From Trebonia sp036276115 (lineage in GTDB: Bacteria > Actinomycetota > Actinomycetes > Streptosporangiales > Streptosporangiaceae), in NCBI GenBank assembly GCA_036276115.1, contig DATBEM010000125.1, positions 30,598 to 94,597 on the forward strand: a DNA stretch of 64,000 nucleotides, read 5' to 3'. The notes under the pieces were generated by a model. It was not told the origin of the DNA. It searched no databases and saw only the letters and a list, made by a program, of their open reading frames with translations. Numbering within the stretch: the stretch's first letter is position 1; each line of letters opens with the position of its first letter. The position numbers were made by a program, and so were the translations under genes. Shown here piece after piece: positions 32,169 through 40,102 of this stretch.

Positions 32169-32816
32169 ATGACTGATGGGCCGTTTACCTGGGACGGGCT
32201 GGCGAAGTACAAGGCCGAGGGCCGGTTCCTGGACGGGTATCCCGATGACCAGCGGACCTTCTTCGCTCCCCGCGACGATGTTCACGGGCTGCTGGCGGCG
32301 CTGCTGGACAGCGCCCAGCACTCCATCGTGGTGAACATGTTCGGCTATGACGACGATGAGCTGAACAAGATCATCCAGGGCAAGCTCGCGGACGAGAAGG
32401 TCTACGTCCAGATGAGCCTGGACCGCAGCCAGGCCAGCGGCGCGCACGAGAAGAAGATCCTGGCCGGCTGGGCCAACGACGCCTTCGGCAACAGCATCGC
32501 GATCGGGACCAGCTCCGTCCACAACGCGATCTCGCACTTGAAGATCGTGATCGTGGACGGCGTCTACACGGTCAAGGGCTCCACCAACTGGTCCCTGTCA
32601 GGCGAGCAGCAGCAGGACAACGAGCTGACCCTCAGCCGCAACGCGGTGGTGGCGGCCGAGACCCGGGCGATCCTGGACCTCAACCACGACTTCATGCTCA
32701 AGCAGATGGCGGGGACCAAGCTCGACGTCACCGGGCTGCTCGCCCCCAGTTCGAGCGCGGCCATGCCGCCGCTGCCGCCCGCTCCGGACAGCGCCGGCGA
32801 GTCCGGCGGCAGCTGA
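32169..32816 (+). CDS. Phospholipase D-like (HKD) protein
   Basis: 215-residue protein with one PLD-type HKD motif: HLKIVIVDGVYTVKGSTNWS (His and Lys spaced as HxK, then the downstream GSxN). One-motif members of this superfamily act as dimers and include phospholipases, nucleases and transferases. There is no signal peptide, so it should be cytosolic. ATG 32169 is chosen for GGGAGGGGAAA directly upstream; 32 codons of earlier open frame lie in AT-rich non-coding DNA. A Pro/Ser-rich tail ends the protein. Function beyond the fold is unknown. Confidence 0.82.
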   Translation: MTDGPFTWDGLAKYKAEGRFLDGYPDDQRTFFAPRDDVHGLLAALLDSAQHSIVVNMFGYDDDELNKIIQGKLADEKVYVQMSLDRSQASGAHEKKILAGWANDAFGNSIAIGTSSVHNAISHLKIVIVDGVYTVKGSTNWSLSGEQQQDNELTLSRNAVVAAETRAILDLNHDFMLKQMAGTKLDVTGLLAPSSSAAMPPLPPAPDSAGESGGS

Positions 32817-32834
32817 GCCCCGCCGGGCCAGCCG

Positions 32835-34622
32835 TTAAGCCGTGGCGGCCAGGTCGGCGTCGCGGTTGACGAGGGCGGCGTAGCGGCCGCCACGGGCAAG
32901 GAGCTCGGCGTGCGGGCCGCGCTCGGCGATCTGGCCGTGGTCGAGGACGATGATCTCATCGGCGTCGCGGATGGTGGACAGCCGGTGGGCGATGGTGATC
33001 GTGGTGCGGCCCTTGCTGGCGGCGTCGATGGCGTCCTGCACGGCCTGCTCGGTCTGGGTGTCCAGCGCGCTGGTGGCCTCGTCGAGGACGAGGACGGGCG
33101 GGTCGCGCAGCACCGCCCGGGCGATCGCCAGCCGCTGCTTCTCCCCGCCGGAGAACCGGTAGCCGCGCTCGCCGACGATGGTGTCGTAGCCGTCGGGCAG
33201 GGACTGGACGTGCTCGTGGATCTGGGCGATCCGGGCCGCCCGGATGATCTCCTCGTCGGTCGCGCCGGGCTTGGCGAACCGCAGGTTGTCGGCGACCGAG
33301 GCGTGGAACAGGTAGGTCTCCTGGGCGACCATGCCGACGGTGGCGGCCAGCGCGGCGAACGACATGTCGCGCACGTCCACGCCGTCGATGGTGACGGTCC
33401 CGGCGGTCACGTCGTACAGCCGCGGGATGAGGTAGCTGAGGGTGGTCTTGCCCGAGCCGGTCTCGCCCACGATCGCCAGGCGGCGGCCGGCCGGGACGTC
33501 CACGTCGAGGCCGGCCAGGGTCGGCCGCTCCGCCCCGCCGTAGCTGAAGCCGACGCCGGCCAGCCGCACGTCGCCGCGCGCTCGCCCGGGGAGGGCGACC
33601 GGGTGGTCCGGCTCGGCGACGTCGACCGGCAGGTCGAGGTACTCGAAGATCCGGCCGAACAGCTCCAGCGAGCTCTGGATGTCCACCCCGACGCTGAGGA
33701 GCTGCACCGCGGGCCGGAACAGGGCCTGCTGCAAGGTGGTGAAGGCGACCAGCGTGCCGATGGAGATGGCCATGCGGTCACCCCCGTGCTGGCCAGCACT
33801 GCCGGTGAGGCCGGAGACCCAGTAGATGACGGCGGGCATGGAGGACATGACGATCTGGATCGTGGACTGCCGCCAGCGCCCGGCCATGCTGGAGCTGACC
33901 TCCAGGTCCGACAGCTTCCCGGACTCGCCCGCGAAGTCCCGCGCCAGCGAGGCCGAGCGGCCCATCGTGTGGCCGAGCAGGATCCCGCTGACCGACAGCG
34001 ACTCCTGGACGATCGAGGTCATGACGGCGAGCTGGCGCTGGCGGTCGCGGGTGATGCGGCGGCGCTCGGTGCCGACCCGGCGGCTCACCCACACGAACAA
34101 CGGCATCATGACCAGCGAGGCGATCGTGAGCCGCCAGTCCAGCACGAGCATCGCGATGACGGTGGCGACGACCGTGGTCAGGTTGGACACCAGGGTCGTG
34201 GCGGTGGTGGTGACAGTGGACTGCATGCCGCCGATGTCGTTGGCGATGCGGGACTGCACCTCGCCGGTGCGGGTGCGGGTGAAGAACGCCAGCGACATGC
34301 GCTGCAGGTGGGCGTAGACGGCGGTCCGCAGGTCGTGCATGACCCGCTGGCCGACGCGGGTGGACACGTAGACCTGCGAGACGCTCATCGAGCTGTTGGC
34401 GACCGCGACCACGATCATGGCGGCGGCGAGGATGGCGAGCAGGCCGGTGCGCCCCTGGGGCAGCGCGACGTCGATGACGGCGCGGATGAGGAACGGGTTG
34501 ACCAGGGAGATGAGCGCCGACGCGGCGACCAGGAAGCAGACGAAGAGCAGGTTCCACCGGTAGGGGCGGAACAGCGCGACGACGCGGTGCAGTGAAACAC
34601 GGGAAGTGGTAGCGGTACCCAA
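32835..34622 (-). CDS. ABC exporter, fused permease-ATPase
   Basis: 595-residue type IV ABC exporter half-transporter. Six membrane segments (about 20-310), then a nucleotide-binding domain (about 340-580) with Walker A GETGSGKTT, Q-loop VAQETYLF, signature FSGGEKQRLAIARA, Walker B VLVLDEATSALD and switch His in IAHRLSTI. It works as a homodimer to export lipids, peptides or drugs. The start TTG 34622 is chosen because AGGAGG lies six bases upstream; ATG 34661 and TTG 34667 give longer forms without a good site. It is divergent from a MarR gene, its likely repressor. Confidence 0.93.
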   Translation of the reverse strand: MGTATTSRVSLHRVVALFRPYRWNLLFVCFLVAASALISLVNPFLIRAVIDVALPQGRTGLLAILAAAMIVVAVANSSMSVSQVYVSTRVGQRVMHDLRTAVYAHLQRMSLAFFTRTRTGEVQSRIANDIGGMQSTVTTTATTLVSNLTTVVATVIAMLVLDWRLTIASLVMMPLFVWVSRRVGTERRRITRDRQRQLAVMTSIVQESLSVSGILLGHTMGRSASLARDFAGESGKLSDLEVSSSMAGRWRQSTIQIVMSSMPAVIYWVSGLTGSAGQHGGDRMAISIGTLVAFTTLQQALFRPAVQLLSVGVDIQSSLELFGRIFEYLDLPVDVAEPDHPVALPGRARGDVRLAGVGFSYGGAERPTLAGLDVDVPAGRRLAIVGETGSGKTTLSYLIPRLYDVTAGTVTIDGVDVRDMSFAALAATVGMVAQETYLFHASVADNLRFAKPGATDEEIIRAARIAQIHEHVQSLPDGYDTIVGERGYRFSGGEKQRLAIARAVLRDPPVLVLDEATSALDTQTEQAVQDAIDAASKGRTTITIAHRLSTIRDADEIIVLDHGQIAERGPHAELLARGGRYAALVNRDADLAATA

Positions 34623-34661
34623 ACAGGGCCTCCTGAGGACGTAGAAGAGTAAGTCTTGCAT

Positions 34662-34725
34662 GCTCAAACTGAGCTTACCTCATAATTATTCCAAAGCCCA
34701 TAGTTGATCCAAGCTCTGTATGAGC
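34662..34725. promoter_or_regulatory. Paired GCTC-N5-GAGC sites between ABC exporter and marR
   Basis: Two related 13-bp palindromes occur in the divergent region: GCTCAAACTGAGC (34662-34674) and GCTCTGTATGAGC (34713-34725), 51 bp apart (about five helical turns). They are candidate operators for the MarR protein controlling both genes. A -10-like GATAAC at 34735-34740 lies close ahead of the marR ATG. Confidence 0.5.
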
Positions 34726-34748
34726 AGGACTCCTGATAACATCGGGAG

Positions 34749-35177
34749 ATGGCCTACGAGGACCCGGTTCAGCTCGCTGACCAGCTGTTCCGGTTCACCC
34801 GGCGGCTGCGCCACGCGCAGGCCGAGCAGCTGGCGCCGCTCGGCCTCACCCCGGCCCAGGAGCGCGCGCTGCGCGTGATCACGCGCAGCGAGGAGCCTCC
34901 GCGCATGACCGAGATCGCCGCGCGGCTCGGCATCGTCCCGCGCTCGCTGACGACGGTGATCGACTCCCTGGAGGCGGCGGGCCTGGTCCGCCGGGAGACC
35001 GACCCGCGCAACCGCCGCGCCATCTTGCTGCACCTGACCGAGGGCGGGGCCGCCGTCCGCGATGAGCTGCGCGAGGCCCGCCGCCGGGGGGCCGAGGAGC
35101 TGTTCGCGCCGCTGTCGGCCCGCGACCGCGAGACGCTCGGCGAGCTGCTCGACGTGATCCAGCGCGGCGACCGCTAG
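34749..35177 (+). CDS. MarR-family regulator
   Basis: 142-residue MarR protein with dimerisation helices at both ends and the winged helix (about 40-95): LTPAQERALRVITRS, MTEIAARLGIVPRSLTTVIDSLEAAGLVRRE and the wing TDPRNRRAILLHLT with the conserved DxR. GGGAG directly abuts the ATG, so initiation may be nearly leaderless. It is divergent from the ABC exporter and precedes the ATP-grasp operon by 165 bp. It could control either or both; paired palindromes on one side and a promoter-embedded repeat on the other are possible targets. Confidence 0.9.
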   Translation: MAYEDPVQLADQLFRFTRRLRHAQAEQLAPLGLTPAQERALRVITRSEEPPRMTEIAARLGIVPRSLTTVIDSLEAAGLVRRETDPRNRRAILLHLTEGGAAVRDELREARRRGAEELFAPLSARDRETLGELLDVIQRGDR

Positions 35178-35262
35178 CCCCCCCCCGCCACTCTGCCCCC
35201 GGCCACTCCGCCACCTGGCGGCCGCGCCGCTAGCGGCGCGGCGCGAGTCCTTGTGCCCGCTA

Positions 35263-35299
35263 TTGCCAATTTAGGCAAGTTGTGGCAATAATGTTGCCA
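35263..35299 (+). promoter_or_regulatory. Promoter with embedded palindromes upstream of ATP-grasp operon
   Basis: Four copies of a TTGCC/GGCAA half-site form two inverted repeats: TTGCC-AATTTA-GGCAA (35263-35278) and TGGCAA-TAATG-TTGCCA (35283-35299). TTGCCA at 35263-35268 and AATAAT at 35287-35292 (18-bp spacing) make a plausible -35/-10 pair, so a bound repressor would cover the promoter of the six-gene operon that starts at 35343. Confidence 0.55.
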
Positions 35300-35342
35300 G
35301 GACCGTTGATGCCCGGACCGGGCGGGAGAGGAAGGTGGGCAC

Positions 35343-36662
35343 ATGCCCAGGCTTCTCATCGGGAACTGGGGCAACGAGGCGGAAGCCGCGGGAATCCCGG
35401 CCGCCGGGCTCCCCCATGCCGCCAGCCAGGGACAGCGCATGCTCTGGGGGGCGCGTCCGGGCGACGCCCTGATCCTGGCCGCCGAGCCCGACCCGGGCTT
35501 CCTCGCCTACGCCGCCGCGCTCATCGGGCTGGCGCCGGGCGAGCTGGAGATCGTGGTGGCGCCGGGCGCCGACGGCGGCGGGGTGCTGACCCGGGACCGG
35601 TTCACCGGCGAGGAGTTCCTCGGGCGACTGGGCCGCCTGGTCTGCGGCCGCGGGATCGACCGGGCCGAGCCGTTCTACCTCGACGGCTACGTGAGCCGGC
35701 TGGCCCGGCGGCTGGGGCTGGACAAGGGCACGCCGGCCTTCGGGTTCATGAGCCAGGGCGGCAACGAGCTGCTGAACAGCAAGGTCACGTTCCGCGCGGT
35801 GGCGGCCGGGACGGGCGTGCCGGTTCCTGAGGGCATCGTCACCGACGCGATCGGCGAGGCGGTGGACTTCCTGTGGGAAATGCTCGGCTCGCAGCGGGCC
35901 GCGATCGCCAAGCAGGACTCCGGCAGCGGCGGCTTCGGCAACGAGGTGCTGAGCGCCGCTCCCGGCCTGGCCGCCATCGGCGCGGCCTACCACCGGGTCT
36001 GCCCCGATCGCGATGCCCTCGCCCGGCACGTGGCCCGGCGGTGGCCGTGGTACACCGGCGACAACCGCCGGCGGGCGGTGTTCGAGGAGTACGCGGCGGG
36101 CGCGACCCCGATCTGGGGCGAGATCGCGATCACCGACGAGTCGGTCACGGTCTACGGCCACGGCGAGGTCCGGATGAACCCGACCTGCGCTGGCGTCATC
36201 ATCCCGGTGCCCCCGCCCTACTTCGGCACCGAGCCCTTCCTGGCCTTCCTCGCGTACCTGGAAACGCTCGGGGCGACGATGCGCGCGATGGGCTACCGCG
36301 GCCTGTCCAACATCGACGCGATCTTGACGCAGGACGGGCGCGTCCTGTTCAACGAGTTCAACGGGCGCTACGGCGGGTCCACCCACCTGTTCACGATCGG
36401 GATGCGGGTCATCGGCGGCGACTACCTGGCCGACCGCTGCCTGATCGAGCAGCGCGACTGCGCCTTCCCCGCGTTCGCGGCCGCGCAGCGCGAGCTCAGC
36501 CGCAGCGGCCTGGCGTACGACCCGGCCACCCGGACCGGGGTCATCATCGCGGTGTACGGGACCGAGGCCGACGGCAGCGGGGGCGAGGCCTGCATCGTCG
36601 GCACCAGCCTCGGCGACGCCGAGCGCATCGAGCGCGAGCTCCTCATGCTGTTCCGGGGCTAA
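35343..36662 (+). CDS. PreATP-grasp / PGM1-type peptide ligase-like protein
   Basis: 439-residue ATP-grasp ligase of the group with a 'preATP-grasp' N-terminal domain (about 1-130), as in PGM1, the peptide ligase of pheganomycin biosynthesis. ATP-grasp signatures are AIAKQDSGSGGFGNEV (Lys and Gly-rich loop, about 180) and LFNEFNGRYGGSTHLF (metal-binding Glu and Asn, about 335). Such enzymes join a carboxylate, activated as acyl-phosphate, to an amine. GGAGAGGAAGG precedes the ATG. It is the first gene of a six-gene operon. The acceptor and donor are unknown; a second ATP-grasp gene follows after 25 bp. Confidence 0.85.
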   Translation: MPRLLIGNWGNEAEAAGIPAAGLPHAASQGQRMLWGARPGDALILAAEPDPGFLAYAAALIGLAPGELEIVVAPGADGGGVLTRDRFTGEEFLGRLGRLVCGRGIDRAEPFYLDGYVSRLARRLGLDKGTPAFGFMSQGGNELLNSKVTFRAVAAGTGVPVPEGIVTDAIGEAVDFLWEMLGSQRAAIAKQDSGSGGFGNEVLSAAPGLAAIGAAYHRVCPDRDALARHVARRWPWYTGDNRRRAVFEEYAAGATPIWGEIAITDESVTVYGHGEVRMNPTCAGVIIPVPPPYFGTEPFLAFLAYLETLGATMRAMGYRGLSNIDAILTQDGRVLFNEFNGRYGGSTHLFTIGMRVIGGDYLADRCLIEQRDCAFPAFAAAQRELSRSGLAYDPATRTGVIIAVYGTEADGSGGEACIVGTSLGDAERIERELLMLFRG

Positions 36663-36687
36663 GGGCCCGGCCACTGAAACCGATTGG

Positions 36688-37617
36688 ATGATCATGCGCA
36701 TTGGCATCGCAGCATGGGACCTTGAGGACCCAGACTCACCGGAGCTCACCCAGACGGGCAAGGACCTCGGCCACGACACCACGATGTTCTACCTGTCCGA
36801 CGTGACCTGCCAGGACACTGGCGACCTGCTGGTGCCGACGATCAAGGGCGAGCCGGTCTCCGAGTTCGACATCATCATCTCCCGCGCGGAGATCCGCTAC
36901 CAGCACGCGCAGGCCGATCACGAGCGCTACGCGCTGCTGTCCCTCGACCCCCGGGTGACGGTGCTGGACCCGGCTGACGTCTACCTCACGGCCGAGAGCA
37001 AGGTCCTGGCGCTACGGCGGCTCGCGGCGGCCGGGCTGCCGATCGCCCCGACCCGCGTCGGCCGGAACCTGGCCGACGTGCAGGCCGCGTACGCCGACTG
37101 GGGGCAGGTCGTGGTCAAGCCGTCGTTCGGCTACGGAGGCAAGGACGTGGAGCGGGTCCTGGACCTCGACCAGGACCGCGATCGGGTCACCGCCCTGCTG
37201 GGCAAGCACGAGCGGCTGCTGTGCCAGCCGTACTTCCCGCACCCTCAGGGGGACATCCGGGTGACGGTCGTCGGCGACGAGACGCCGCTGAGCTTCAACC
37301 GGATCCCGAAGGCGCCGGCGTGGAAGAGCAACGCGAGCCAGGGGGCCGAGGCGATCGTGACCGCCACGCCCCCCGAGCTCGCCGCCATCAGCACGAGGGC
37401 CGCCCAGGTCATGGGGGTCACCCTGGCCGGCCTGGACTTCCTGCCGACCCCCGACGGGTACCGGATCATCGAGTTCAACAACTGCCCGGGCTGGTTCCCC
37501 GTCCCGGCCGACGCGCGGCGCCACCTCACCGAGCGGATCATCGAGGTCGCGGTGTCCATCCGGAACGCCCGGCGCGACCTCGCCGGCCGCGCGCCCGCGG
37601 CCAGGTCGTCATGGTGA
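36688..37617 (+). CDS. RimK-like ATP-grasp ligase
   Basis: 309-residue ATP-grasp protein of the RimK/glutathione synthetase type. VVVKPSFGYGGKDVERV has the ATP-binding Lys and Gly-rich loop (about 148-165), QGDIRVTVVG is the central strand, and YRIIEFNNCPGWF carries the metal-binding Glu and Asn (about 255-265). RimK-like enzymes add amino acids to carboxylates. ATG 36688 or ATG 36694 could be the start. The stop overlaps the next gene. Two different ATP-grasp ligases side by side suggest two successive amide bonds in a small peptide-like product. Confidence 0.88.
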   Translation: MIMRIGIAAWDLEDPDSPELTQTGKDLGHDTTMFYLSDVTCQDTGDLLVPTIKGEPVSEFDIIISRAEIRYQHAQADHERYALLSLDPRVTVLDPADVYLTAESKVLALRRLAAAGLPIAPTRVGRNLADVQAAYADWGQVVVKPSFGYGGKDVERVLDLDQDRDRVTALLGKHERLLCQPYFPHPQGDIRVTVVGDETPLSFNRIPKAPAWKSNASQGAEAIVTATPPELAAISTRAAQVMGVTLAGLDFLPTPDGYRIIEFNNCPGWFPVPADARRHLTERIIEVAVSIRNARRDLAGRAPAARSSW

Positions 37618-39038
37618 CCGGGCCGGCGCTGGCGCCGGCGCTGGCGGCCGGGCCCCTCGGGACCCTGCAGGCCACGTTCACCGGGCCGGTCGTCGCGCCG
37701 GGCGACCCGGGCTACCACGCGGCCCGGCGCGTCTGGAACGGGATGCACGCGAGCATGCCCGCGCTGATCGCCCGGTGCACCAGCGCCCGCGACGTCAGCG
37801 CCGTCCTGCGCTACGCCCGCGAGGCCCGGCTGCCGGTTACCGTCCGCGGGGGCGGCCACAACGTGGCGGGCACCGCCGTGGCGGACGGGGCGGTGATGAT
37901 CGACCTGTCGCTCATGCGCCGGGTCGTCGTCGACCCCCGCAAGCAGATGGCCCAGGCCGAAGGCGGCTGCCTGCTCGGCGACGTCGACCGGGCCACCACC
38001 GAGCACGACCTGGCCTGCCCGGCCGGGGTCGTCTCGCACACCGGGCTGGCGGGGCTGGCCCTGGGCGGCGGCTACGGCTGGCTGGCCCGCAAGTGGGGCC
38101 TGACCTGTGACCACATCCTCGCCGCGGAGGTCGTGCTGGCCGACGGCTCGATCGTGCACACCCGGCAGCACCCGGAGCTGCTGTGGGCGCTGCGCGGCGG
38201 CGGCGGCAACTTCGGCATCGTCACCCGGTTCACGCTGCGGCTGCGCGAGGTCGGGCCAGTGCACCAGCGCATTGGCATCTACGCCCTGCCGGACGCGCTC
38301 GCCGCCCTCGCGCGCTATGCCCGGTTCGCCGCCGGGCAGCCGCGGGACATGCACGCCGTCGGCGCGCTGAAGATCGCGGGCGACCAGGCCTGGATCCCGG
38401 CCGCGCTGCGCGGGAGGCCGGTGCTGACGCTGACCACGGCCTGGATCGGCCCGCCGGGGCGCGGGCGGGCCGCCTGCTCCCCGCTGTTCGACCCGGTGCC
38501 GCCCGCCGCGTCGGCGCAGCGCGTCATGTCGTACGCGCAGCTGCAGGCGCTCGGCGACCACGGGGAACCGCCCGGGCACCGCTATTACACCAAGTCGCGC
38601 TACCTGGCCGACCTCTCGCCGCGCTCGGCCCAGGGGCTCGTCGCGGCCTGCGCCGCCACCAAGTCGCCGCTGTCGGCCATCGACTTCGGGTACCTGCGCG
38701 GCGCCATCGAGGACGTCCCCGACGCCGAGTCGGCCTTCCCGAGCCGCTCAGCCGCCTACATCTGCACCGCCTCGGCCCAATGGCTCGACCCGGCCGGCGA
38801 CCGGGAGAACATCGCCTGGGCGCGGGAGGCCATCGGCTCGGTGACGGACGAGCCACGCGGCGGCGCGTACGTCAATTACCTGCAAGACGAGCCGGACGGG
38901 CGGGTGCTGGAGGTCTACGGCGAGGCCCGCTACCGGAAGCTGGCCGAGATCAAGCGGCGCTATGACCCGGACAACGTCTTCCGCGGAAACCAGAACATCA
39001 GCCCCGGCAATTCGCAGTCAACATCGCCTAACCCGTGA
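37611..39038 (+). CDS. FAD-linked oxidase (BBE/6-HDNO-like)
   Basis: 475-residue FAD-dependent oxidoreductase of the berberine-bridge-enzyme-like family. The PCMH FAD-binding domain (about 35-210) contains VTVRGGGHNVAG, whose His is the usual covalent FAD site, and LACPAGVVSHTGLAGLALGGGYGWL with a Cys at the position where some members form a second bond. The BBE C-terminal motif (YYGENYERLAEIKRRYDPDNVF type) is seen as YRKLAEIKRRYDPDNVFR. Members oxidise alcohols, sugars or C-N/C-C bonds in secondary metabolism. ATG 37611 (or GTG 37614) overlaps the previous stop. Confidence 0.9.
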   Translation: MVTGPALAPALAAGPLGTLQATFTGPVVAPGDPGYHAARRVWNGMHASMPALIARCTSARDVSAVLRYAREARLPVTVRGGGHNVAGTAVADGAVMIDLSLMRRVVVDPRKQMAQAEGGCLLGDVDRATTEHDLACPAGVVSHTGLAGLALGGGYGWLARKWGLTCDHILAAEVVLADGSIVHTRQHPELLWALRGGGGNFGIVTRFTLRLREVGPVHQRIGIYALPDALAALARYARFAAGQPRDMHAVGALKIAGDQAWIPAALRGRPVLTLTTAWIGPPGRGRAACSPLFDPVPPAASAQRVMSYAQLQALGDHGEPPGHRYYTKSRYLADLSPRSAQGLVAACAATKSPLSAIDFGYLRGAIEDVPDAESAFPSRSAAYICTASAQWLDPAGDRENIAWAREAIGSVTDEPRGGAYVNYLQDEPDGRVLEVYGEARYRKLAEIKRRYDPDNVFRGNQNISPGNSQSTSPNP

Positions 39039-39052
39039 CAGGAGGCCCGCTC

Positions 39053-40102
39053 ATGGCGACGCTGATCGAAACTACCCGCATTGATCCACCCGGCGCGCGC
39101 GGCAACGCGCCGGGTGATTTCCTCAAGGCCATGCGGTCCCCGTGGTACAGCCTGGTCGTTGACCTGCACGACACGATCTTGCGGGCCACGGTTGACTACG
39201 CGAGCTCGCTCGGGCTGAAGGCGGTCCACCTGCCGCTGACCACGCGCACCATCACCTGCCCGACCGGGCTGGGCAGCGACACCTGCCCGGTTCCGGTCAC
39301 GGTCAACGGCGTCGAGACCTACCTGTCGGACTCAGCGCAGTTCCTGCTGGAGTACGGGTGCCAGGTGGCGCCGGGCGGGGCGTACACGATCATGCCCTCA
39401 TTCCGGTGCGAGGTCCCCGACCAGGCCCACCTCAGCCAGTTCACCCATAGCGAGGCCGAGATCCCGGGCAGCCTGGAGGACCTGGTCAGCTACGTCGAGG
39501 GCTACGTCAAGGAGCTGTCGGCCGCCATCTTGAGCGAGCACGGCGACCGGCTCGCCGCCGCCCGGGGGCCCGTCGCCCACCTGGAGCGCATGCTGGGCCA
39601 GCACCAGTTCACCCGGATCACGTTCGACGAGGCGGCGCGGTTCCTGCGGGGCGACCCGGCCCTCATCACCGCCGGGGACGCTGGCCGCCGGCTCACCCGG
39701 GCGGGCGAGCGCGAGCTGATGCGCAGGATCGGCGAATTCGCCTGGGTCACGCACTTCGATCACCTGACGGTCCCGTTCTACCAGGCATTCGAAGATGAGC
39801 GGAACCTCACCGCGCGCAACGCCGACCTCCTGTTCGGCATTGGCGAGGTCGTCGGCTCGGGCGAGCGGCACACGAACGGCGACCAGGTCCGCCAGGCGCT
39901 GGCCATGCACGGCGTGCCCGAGCGCGAGTACGCCTGGTACGTCCAGATGAAGAACGAGCACCCGCTCCAGACCTCGGGCTTCGGCATGGGCGTGGAGCGC
40001 TTCCTGCTGTGGGTGCTGAACCATGACGACGTCCGGGACATCTCGCTGGTCTCCCGCGTGGACGAGCCGGCGCGGTGGCCGGCGAGCGTTGACCGCCCCT
40101 GA
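39053..40102 (+). CDS. Stand-alone class II aaRS-like catalytic domain (AsnRS/AsnA-like)
   Basis: 349-residue protein resembling the catalytic core of class IIb aspartyl/asparaginyl-tRNA synthetases but without an N-terminal OB-fold anticodon domain. Motif 2 is FRCEVPDQAHLSQFTHSEAE (FRxE) and motif 3 GFGMGVERFLLWVL (GxGxGxER), so amino-acid adenylation should work. Known stand-alone relatives include asparagine synthetase A and archaeal asparagine synthetase-related proteins. In this operon, with two ATP-grasp ligases and a GNAT, it more likely activates an amino acid for a natural product. ATG 39053 is chosen for GGAGG at 39041-39045. Substrate unknown. Confidence 0.85.
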   Translation: MATLIETTRIDPPGARGNAPGDFLKAMRSPWYSLVVDLHDTILRATVDYASSLGLKAVHLPLTTRTITCPTGLGSDTCPVPVTVNGVETYLSDSAQFLLEYGCQVAPGGAYTIMPSFRCEVPDQAHLSQFTHSEAEIPGSLEDLVSYVEGYVKELSAAILSEHGDRLAAARGPVAHLERMLGQHQFTRITFDEAARFLRGDPALITAGDAGRRLTRAGERELMRRIGEFAWVTHFDHLTVPFYQAFEDERNLTARNADLLFGIGEVVGSGERHTNGDQVRQALAMHGVPEREYAWYVQMKNEHPLQTSGFGMGVERFLLWVLNHDDVRDISLVSRVDEPARWPASVDRP

